Shown one piece after another: positions 6,801 to 10,207 of a stretch of 10,207 nucleotides of DNA. Both the position numbers and the translations under genes were made by a program. The stretch's first letter is position 1. Every line of letters starts with the position of its first letter. The notes under the pieces were generated by a model, which made no database searches, was not told the origin of the DNA, and saw nothing but the letters and a program-made list of their open reading frames with translations. This DNA is from Rhizobium sp. Q54 (GTDB taxonomy: Bacteria; Pseudomonadota; Alphaproteobacteria; Rhizobiales; Beijerinckiaceae), in NCBI GenBank assembly GCA_945901195.1, contig CAMDKB010000139.1:1-10207 (forward strand), written 5' to 3'.

Positions 6801-9276
6801 TGAGAATGGTCTGCTCCAGCGCATTGAGGCGTTCAACCAGTGAATCGTTGACGCGATCACCGTGCATGGCCACTGCCGCGATGGCTTCGCTTGCGGCCTG
6901 CGTAAACTGCCCGCGCGCGTTGTCCGAGTGCGTATCGATAGCCGAGCGGAATTGTTCGCGGTGATCGTCCAGTCGCGATGCGATGTCATTGCCGGCATCG
7001 TAGAACATTGTCTGCGCCGCGGCGGCGCGTTCATGCAGCATCGTCTCTAGGTGCTCGTTGGCGAGCTTCATATTTTCTTCGAGCGCTGCGCCATTGACCT
7101 CGACGACCTGTTGAATCCGGCCAGCGGTTTCGTTGAGGCGGTCTGCAAGGCTGTTGCCTTTCGTCAAGATCGTTTCACTCACGCGGTGTCCGGTTTCGTC
7201 AAGGCGCGTGACGACTTCGTTGCCGCGCGAGGAGACTGTCTCGGCGATCTTGATGCCGGTTTCATCGATGCGAGAGGCAAGCTCATTGCCGCGCATGCCA
7301 ATATTCAGGGCGAGGGCTTCACCCGTCGCGCGCAGGGTATGGTCCATCGTGCGCATCTGCTCGGTGATGCCGCTGGTGACGTTATCTGCGAGATTGACGA
7401 TCCGGCTGGATATATCGTCGCCAGAATGCGTAAGGCGGGTGACCATATCGTTGCCATGCCAGCTGATCCGCTCGACGATTGATTCACCGGTAGCGGCAAA
7501 CGCCATCGTCATCTGGATGGAGGAATCAGTCAGCCGTGAGGTTACGGTTTCGCCTGTTGACCCGAGGGCCAAGAACATCCGGCTCGATGTTTCACTGAGC
7601 GTAGTGGTAATGGCGTTGCCGGTATCGGCGAGGCGGCTGACCACATCATTGCCGTGTGTGGAAACCCGCTCCACAACGGAATCGCCAGTGGAGGCGAGGA
7701 CGGCTGCCACGTGATCTGAAGATTGGGTCAATTTATATGTTACGGATTCGCCGGTCTCGGTTAGGCGTGTAACCACATCGGTCCCGTGGGCTGTGACGCG
7801 TTCAAGCAGTGAATGGCCAGTTTCGGCAAGGGATGCTGAAATCTGCTCGCTGGCTGATGAAAGCTTGGATGTGACGGATTTTCCGGTTTCTGTGAGGCGG
7901 CTGACCACATCGTTGCTGTGGGCCGAAACACGCTCGAGCAAGGAATTGCCGGTCGCAGCCAACGAGTTCGAAATCTGTTCGCTTGCGGAGTTCAGCTGGG
8001 TGGTGACGGTCTGACCCGTTTCCGACAACCGGCTGACAACATCGTTACCTTTGGTTGAGACGTGTTCGACTATCGATTCGCTCGTCGCAGCTAGGGATTT
8101 GGTGATTTGTTCGCTTGCCGCATCAAGGCGCGTGGTGACGTCCTGGCCCGTCGAGGCCAGCTTTGAGACGATATCGCTGCCGCGTGTGCTGATGTGGTCG
8201 ATCAGCGTGTCGCCTGTGCGCGAAAGGCTCAGCGTGATTTCTTCGCCCTTTGCACCAAGCGAACTTGTGACCCGCGCACCCGCGTCGCTCACGCTCGTCG
8301 AAATCTGGATGCTGACGGTCTTGAGTTCGCCCGCAAGCGTATCGTGGGCGCCAGACATCGCCTGACGCACTTTTTCCGCGTTGGCGACGATGGCTTCACG
8401 CTCCGAAGACAATTCGTCAATGAGTGCCCGAATACGCCGCTCGTTGTCGGAATAGGATCGTTCGAGCGTCGCCACTTCCGAACGCATGATTGTTTCCAGC
8501 TCGCCCGCGCGGGCAAGCGCACGTTCAATGCCATCGCCCATCGAAGCGACTTCGCGGCGGATGGCGCCAGACAAGGTAACAACCTGCTCGATTGCTATGG
8601 ATTCAGGCTCAGCCAGACGAATGGCGACTTCCGAAAGGGATCGTGCGGTCAACCGCATTTCCTGCGACCGCCGGGCCAACATGCCGGTAATCAAGAAGAA
8701 AATGACCGGACCTACAATTTTCAAAACCAGCAGGGCTTGAAGGGGGCGAGAAATGGCCTGCAGTTCGCCGCTTTGCCAGGTGACCCACCCATAATATCCC
8801 GCCAGGCCCAGCCACAGCAAAGCGGCCAGAGCTCCCAGCACGATCGGCGTATTGCTGGGTCGAATTTGCAGCGTCTGCAAAATCTGTCCGACCGAGCGGC
8901 GATCATCATTTGCTGCCGGTTTTGGTGTGGTGGCGGCTTCGACTGCAGAATTGGACGGCGAGGGCGTCTGGGATGGAGAAGTTTCTGGTACCTTGTTTAA
9001 CGGCGGACGTGCGACGGTGGCGGATGCGCCGCGTGTCGGGGTGGCGTCGTTGCCTGTTTGTTTGGTTCCAGCGGATGATAATTCGTTGTCGGACACGGAC
9101 GGCAGGCGGGCAATAGATGGCGTAGATGCCTTGGCTGCATCTTTTTTAGCAGTGGATGAGCCCAGCGAATCCGACTTTTTCTCCTGTTCGCTCTCCGGCT
9201 CAATGTTCAAAAGAGCCGCTTCGATCGCTGAAAGCGCCGCTTCGGACGTCGTTTGAGACTTCGATTGGGTCGCCAT
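3835..9276 (-). CDS. rgsE: Giant membrane-anchored hendecad-repeat protein, GPR/RgsE-like growth-pole ring scaffold
   Basis: This 1813-residue protein is interpreted as the homologue of Growth Pole Ring protein of Agrobacterium and RgsE of Sinorhizobium, large apolipoprotein-like proteins needed for unipolar cell-wall growth and rod shape. The ATG at 9274-9276 is preceded by AGAGG seven bases upstream. In order: a disordered Ser/Thr/Pro-rich cytoplasmic N-terminus (1-140); two transmembrane helices (about 143-166 and 181-201) joined by a short loop; a rod (about 205-1595) dominated by Ala, Thr, Ser, Glu, Asp and Ile/Val/Leu with 11-residue periodicity; a Pro/Ala-rich linker (1597-1698); and a C-terminal domain (about 1700-1813) containing ELWQRYYRGD. 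With two helices and a basic Arg-rich flank at 202-212, the rod is probably cytoplasmic. No enzymatic motif is visible. Recognition rests on size, architecture and host group, not on alignment. Eukaryotic-like apolipoprotein or kinesin labels for such genes reflect repeat similarity only. Confidence 0.8.
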   Translation of the reverse strand: MATQSKSQTTSEAALSAIEAALLNIEPESEQEKKSDSLGSSTAKKDAAKASTPSIARLPSVSDNELSSAGTKQTGNDATPTRGASATVARPPLNKVPETSPSQTPSPSNSAVEAATTPKPAANDDRRSVGQILQTLQIRPSNTPIVLGALAALLWLGLAGYYGWVTWQSGELQAISRPLQALLVLKIVGPVIFFLITGMLARRSQEMRLTARSLSEVAIRLAEPESIAIEQVVTLSGAIRREVASMGDGIERALARAGELETIMRSEVATLERSYSDNERRIRALIDELSSEREAIVANAEKVRQAMSGAHDTLAGELKTVSIQISTSVSDAGARVTSSLGAKGEEITLSLSRTGDTLIDHISTRGSDIVSKLASTGQDVTTRLDAASEQITKSLAATSESIVEHVSTKGNDVVSRLSETGQTVTTQLNSASEQISNSLAATGNSLLERVSAHSNDVVSRLTETGKSVTSKLSSASEQISASLAETGHSLLERVTAHGTDVVTRLTETGESVTYKLTQSSDHVAAVLASTGDSVVERVSTHGNDVVSRLADTGNAITTTLSETSSRMFLALGSTGETVTSRLTDSSIQMTMAFAATGESIVERISWHGNDMVTRLTHSGDDISSRIVNLADNVTSGITEQMRTMDHTLRATGEALALNIGMRGNELASRIDETGIKIAETVSSRGNEVVTRLDETGHRVSETILTKGNSLADRLNETAGRIQQVVEVNGAALEENMKLANEHLETMLHERAAAAQTMFYDAGNDIASRLDDHREQFRSAIDTHSDNARGQFTQAASEAIAAVAMHGDRVNDSLVERLNALEQTILTHGGAITERIGVHAGLFTSTVSEKLGSVEYAFTTHAAAFTDKLTERTHEAAELLESRVREFDSKATVTAGQIANVFQTQIETFDTIATERTYALSQSVQDKLESFENIATQTSGKVSGLIDQRISAFGEIALTRAREAAEAIKTSVGALDATVTQKSQSIVDAFDSRIKTIEDVASRGTAELAAALDDRVKLVGDIASRGAEEIAITLDARIQTATQSAARGMTELVSALDTRIQSLDETATRRATALESALDARIKSVEEATERGVTQLSTTLDERAKSMETVSLAGQRRIASIVKQSVTNLDEIATRTSTTIAEALDARTKEFEEKANARTTAVTESLAHLVGRIDEGLDTRARTLSENLARSAIDVARVLSEGVTKVQDAINTEEINKVLSGRIDDFNASISSRTGEFHQLLDINGPMLVELMSKRGSELVSEISAAGEALTRTVTATGNSIIVEIDARQKEIAGTILESASNLQHTIETSSGNSITALTSTNERLRDELTGVLVGLGKANSLLDGLVRQSGGNLLSVEEALGKRIDDFRTTLDAIAVQVTDIDKSATATLESAATLTTRLEQSKGDLTQNARTLVQVHEDFESGLASRQQNLDSMAAMAAERAREFESIVTAFQTHIADSFQQAENRAKEIGAYLGEATQDVSGLIARQFDEVRVTTGKERERTAAALRETYQQASNELTQIFTGSVDRFRAATQEIRGMAGEIQQELDETRKQLQRGARELPRDASEQTDTMRRVVADQIRALNELTEIVARSGRAYDVAEAPARRAEPARAAVSLTPLRSEPVQAPPRAELQRPRPATVTPAAPAPAARAVVPAPAAARPAVATTPPVANGWITDLLARASEDDTPRAPAPAAAPARAVDSLDAISLDIARMIETPAVEELWQRYYRGDQNIFSRRIYTAKGQQTFDDIQRRYRADAEFRDTVDRYNQEFERLLNEISREDRDGSLLRSYLTSDTGKVYTMLGHASGRFASM
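5782..6639 (-). repeat. Thirteen consecutive 22-residue repeats in the giant protein
   Basis: Residues 880-1165 divide without any gap into thirteen 22-mers starting at 880, 902, 924, 946, 968, 990, 1012, 1034, 1056, 1078, 1100, 1122 and 1144. The pattern is roughly D-x-R-[IV]-x-x-[hydrophobic]-[DE]-x-x-A, then [ST]-R-[GT], ending in A-L. Each unit consists of two 11-residue halves, the periodicity of apolipoprotein A-I/A-IV/E repeats. Conservation is at the protein level; the 66-bp DNA units have diverged. Confidence 0.9.
7066..8187 (-). repeat. 44-residue (4 x 11) repeats followed by 11-residue repeats in the giant protein
   Basis: Five units of exactly 44 residues start at 364, 408, 452, 496 and 540, each opening with a [TA]-[RKH]-G-[NST]-D-[IV]-V-[ST]-[RK]-L core. 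Units 2 and 3 are identical at 31 of 44 positions by hand count. The 11-residue phase then continues through about residue 737, with the G-N-[ED] core recurring at 608, 663, 685 and 707. In DNA this is a diverged 132-bp tandem array on the minus strand. Confidence 0.9.
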
Positions 9277-9283
9277 AAAAATG

Positions 9284-9288
9284 CCTCT
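9284..9288 (-). promoter_or_regulatory. Ribosome binding site of the giant gene
   Basis: On the minus strand AGAGG lies seven bases upstream of the ATG at 9276-9274. It is embedded in a GAGAGGCATTTTT leader, which supports this start codon. Confidence 0.6.
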
Positions 9289-9345
9289 CGGTGCGCATCA
9301 ACTCTACCGGTTGCGTCAAACGCATTGCCGGATGCACAGCGCCGC

Positions 9346-9368
9346 CTGTCCAAATTGGCCCCGGACAG
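9346..9368. promoter_or_regulatory. Inverted repeat CTGTCC-N11-GGACAG in the divergent promoter region
   Basis: Perfect 6-bp arms (9346-9351 and 9363-9368) flank an 11-bp centre. It sits about 70 bp upstream of the giant gene's start codon, between that start and the nearer CtrA-like box. A nested CCAAATTGG dyad lies at 9350-9358. It could be an operator or a leader stem-loop; no regulator can be named. Confidence 0.3.
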
Positions 9369-9378
9369 ACAGGGTGCT

Positions 9379-9394
9379 GTTAACCAATGATCAA
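9379..9394 (-). promoter_or_regulatory. CtrA-like box, promoter-proximal
   Basis: Read on the minus strand this is TTGA-N7-TTAAC, eight of nine bases of the alphaproteobacterial CtrA consensus TTAA-N7-TTAAC. It is about 100 bp upstream of the giant gene and points towards it. CtrA is the cell-cycle master response regulator of this group. Binding is inferred from the motif alone. Confidence 0.5.
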
Positions 9395-9450
9395 TCTACA
9401 CGTTGCGACAGATTATGTGAACCACGTCCCCGGTCCATTTGCGAAACGTC

Positions 9451-9466
9451 GTTAACGCCTGATTTA
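9451..9466 (-). promoter_or_regulatory. CtrA-like box, distal
   Basis: Read on the minus strand this is TAAA-N7-TTAAC, again eight of nine consensus bases and in the same orientation as the first box, 72 bp further upstream. It is about 100 bp from the Hpt gene start, so it could serve either divergent gene. The 9277-9571 interval otherwise shows no convincing sigma70 promoter; the only small frame seen is an 11-codon one at 9531-9566. Confidence 0.45.
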
Positions 9467-9558
9467 CCTTGTTGGCAAAGACTTTATCCGAATCATTCCG
9501 CCGTTCACCTTAAAGGGAAGGCCGGAGCGCATGCTGACACATTGCATCAAATTCTACT

Positions 9559-9562
9559 GGAG
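9559..9562 (+). promoter_or_regulatory. Ribosome binding site used to choose the Hpt gene start
   Basis: GGAG lies nine bases before the ATG at 9572 but directly abuts the in-frame ATG at 9563. This favours 9572, unless the earlier ATG is used by coupling to the short upstream frame that ends there. Confidence 0.45.
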
Positions 9563-9571
9563 ATGAGCCAA

Positions 9572-9982
9572 ATGCAGGCTCAAGTTATACGAAAATCCGC
9601 CGATGCGACGGCGCGAGCACCGCTATCAACTGGTCATGAGCGTCCACTGGATCTTGTGCACCTCTCACGCCAGACGCTTGGTGATCGCGAGCTGGAGGTC
9701 GAATTGCTTGGCTTGTTCGACAAGCAGGCGGGACAAATCATCGCGCGGCTCGCCAGCGCCCTCAGCGGAAGCGACCGTAAATGGCGGCATGACCTTTGCC
9801 ATACGCTGAGGGGTTCCGCGCGGGCTATCGGAGCGGTGAAAGTCGCCCGTTTCGCCCAAAGCTATGAGGACGGACTGGCCGCACAGCTCTCCGATGCTCA
9901 ACTCGCCGGTCTGATCGAGGACATGAAACTGTCAGTTGAAGAGGCGCAGGCCGAAATCCGGTCCCTTCTGTCAGACGCCTGA
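9572..9982 (+). CDS. Orphan Hpt (histidine phosphotransfer) domain protein
   Basis: This small cytoplasmic protein should carry a phosphoryl group between a hybrid histidine kinase and a response regulator. From the ATG at 9572 it has 136 residues (139 if the ATG at 9563 is used). The frame is open further upstream, but that part has no family resemblance and would cross the divergent regulatory region. The Hpt motif is HTLRGSARAIGA, with the phospho-accepting histidine at residue 77. Arginine replaces the usual lysine three residues after it. Residues 25-65 (DLVHL...LEVELLGLFDKQ) and 90-134 supply the other helices of the four-helix bundle. No kinase, receiver or DNA-binding domain is attached and no two-component partner is in the window. 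It is divergently transcribed from the growth-pole scaffold gene, with a shared region bearing CtrA-like boxes. The family call is strong; the partner pathway is unknown. Confidence 0.85.
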   Translation: MQAQVIRKSADATARAPLSTGHERPLDLVHLSRQTLGDRELEVELLGLFDKQAGQIIARLASALSGSDRKWRHDLCHTLRGSARAIGAVKVARFAQSYEDGLAAQLSDAQLAGLIEDMKLSVEEAQAEIRSLLSDA

Positions 9983-10054
9983 GCTAACCAGCCTTGCTTT
10001 CTACCTGTGACCATTTGACTGATGGGCTGTCTATTACCATTGAGGCCCCCTCGC

Positions 10055-10097
10055 CAAACCGGACTATTTTAGATAAAGAGCCGCTCGCGCCGGTTTG
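10055..10097. repeat. Inverted repeat upstream of the ferredoxin gene
   Basis: CAAACCGG (10055-10062) and CCGGTTTG (10090-10097) are perfect reverse complements around a 27-nt centre that includes the AT-rich TATTTTAGATAAA. It lies in the 144-bp gap after the Hpt gene, 29 bp before the ferredoxin ATG. It could be a leader structure or an operator around a promoter. No T-tract follows it. Confidence 0.35.
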
Positions 10098-10126
10098 ACG
10101 GCATTCGTTTCCGAGAGATGGCTTAT

Positions 10127-10207
10127 ATGACCAAGATCACCTTCATTGATCATGCCGGCAAAAGCACAATTGTGGATGCCGAGGACGGCTCCACCGTCAT
10201 GGAGACG
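10127..10207 (+). CDS. [2Fe-2S] ferredoxin, adrenodoxin type (5' part; 3' end outside window)
   Basis: Only the first 27 codons are inside the window, and the frame is open to the last base. The sequence begins MTKITFIDHAGKS and runs into a V-x-x-x-x-G-S-T-V-M-E pattern, the standard N-terminus of adrenodoxin-like ferredoxins (FdxB/isc-type) of about 105 residues. The cluster-binding cysteines would lie beyond the edge, so cluster binding is inferred. GAGAG at 10113-10117 sits nine bases before the ATG. Such proteins pass electrons to cytochrome P450s or to Fe-S cluster and cofactor assembly in the cytoplasm. It is separated from the Hpt gene by 144 bp and probably has its own promoter, though I see no clear one. 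Confidence 0.85.
   Translation, partial: MTKITFIDHAGKSTIVDAEDGSTVMET

Noticed and set aside
7066..8187. 132-bp-period repeats considered as a CRISPR or satellite array
   Set aside because: The units are translated without interruption and conserved at the protein rather than the DNA level, so they are coding repeats.
9472..9500. TTGGCA at 9472 as a promoter for the Hpt gene
   Set aside because: No -10-like sequence is found 16-18 bp downstream.
9281..9571. Hpt gene starting at 9281 (233 residues)
   Set aside because: The extra N-terminal residues are rich in Cys, Arg and Pro, show no domain, and would run through the divergent regulatory region and CtrA-like boxes.
10015..10043. TTGACT at 10015 as a promoter for the ferredoxin gene
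   Set aside because: The -35 box is good, but the sequence 17 bp downstream (CATTGA) is a poor -10, so I did not list it as a promoter.

Overview
The window suggests an alphaproteobacterium of the order Hyphomicrobiales (Rhizobiales), most likely Brucellaceae (Brucella/Ochrobactrum). This is inferred from moderately high GC, an Mla-type lipid transport cluster with an auxiliary lipoprotein, a giant polar-growth scaffold gene of the kind known from Agrobacterium and Sinorhizobium, CtrA-like boxes, and an adrenodoxin-type ferredoxin. No rRNA, tRNA, IS element, integrase or CRISPR array is visible. The region looks like core chromosome rather than a mobile island.

Left part (1-3659, + strand): a lipid-transport cluster. 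It contains the 3' part of the permease gene mlaE (cut by the window edge), mlaF (ATPase, 7 bp downstream), mlaD (MCE-domain protein, 155 bp downstream with its own candidate promoter), and a PqiC/ABC_trans_aux-type lipoprotein (104 bp downstream, TTG start with a strong RBS). Together they should form an inner-membrane MCE complex that moves phospholipid between the inner and outer membranes. No mlaC or mlaB lies between these genes. The long helical C-terminal part of MlaD contains a tandem internal duplication.

Middle (3835-9276, - strand): one 1813-residue gene fills more than half of the window. It has two N-proximal transmembrane helices, a very long rod built on a strict 11/22/44-residue periodicity (apolipoprotein-like), a Pro/Ala-rich linker and a distinct C-terminal domain. 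I interpret it as the homologue of the Growth Pole Ring protein (GPR of Agrobacterium, RgsE of Sinorhizobium), which organises unipolar cell-wall growth. It converges on the lipoprotein gene across a 175-bp gap that holds a small 19-bp repeat cluster.

Right part (9277-10207): a divergent regulatory region of about 290 bp carries two CtrA-like boxes, both oriented towards the giant gene. It is followed by an orphan histidine-phosphotransfer (Hpt) protein gene on the + strand, a 144-bp gap, and the first 27 codons of a [2Fe-2S] ferredoxin gene cut by the window edge.

The most interesting points are the exact hendecad architecture of the giant protein, its possible CtrA (cell-cycle) control, the divergent lone Hpt gene, and the duplicated helical segment of MlaD.
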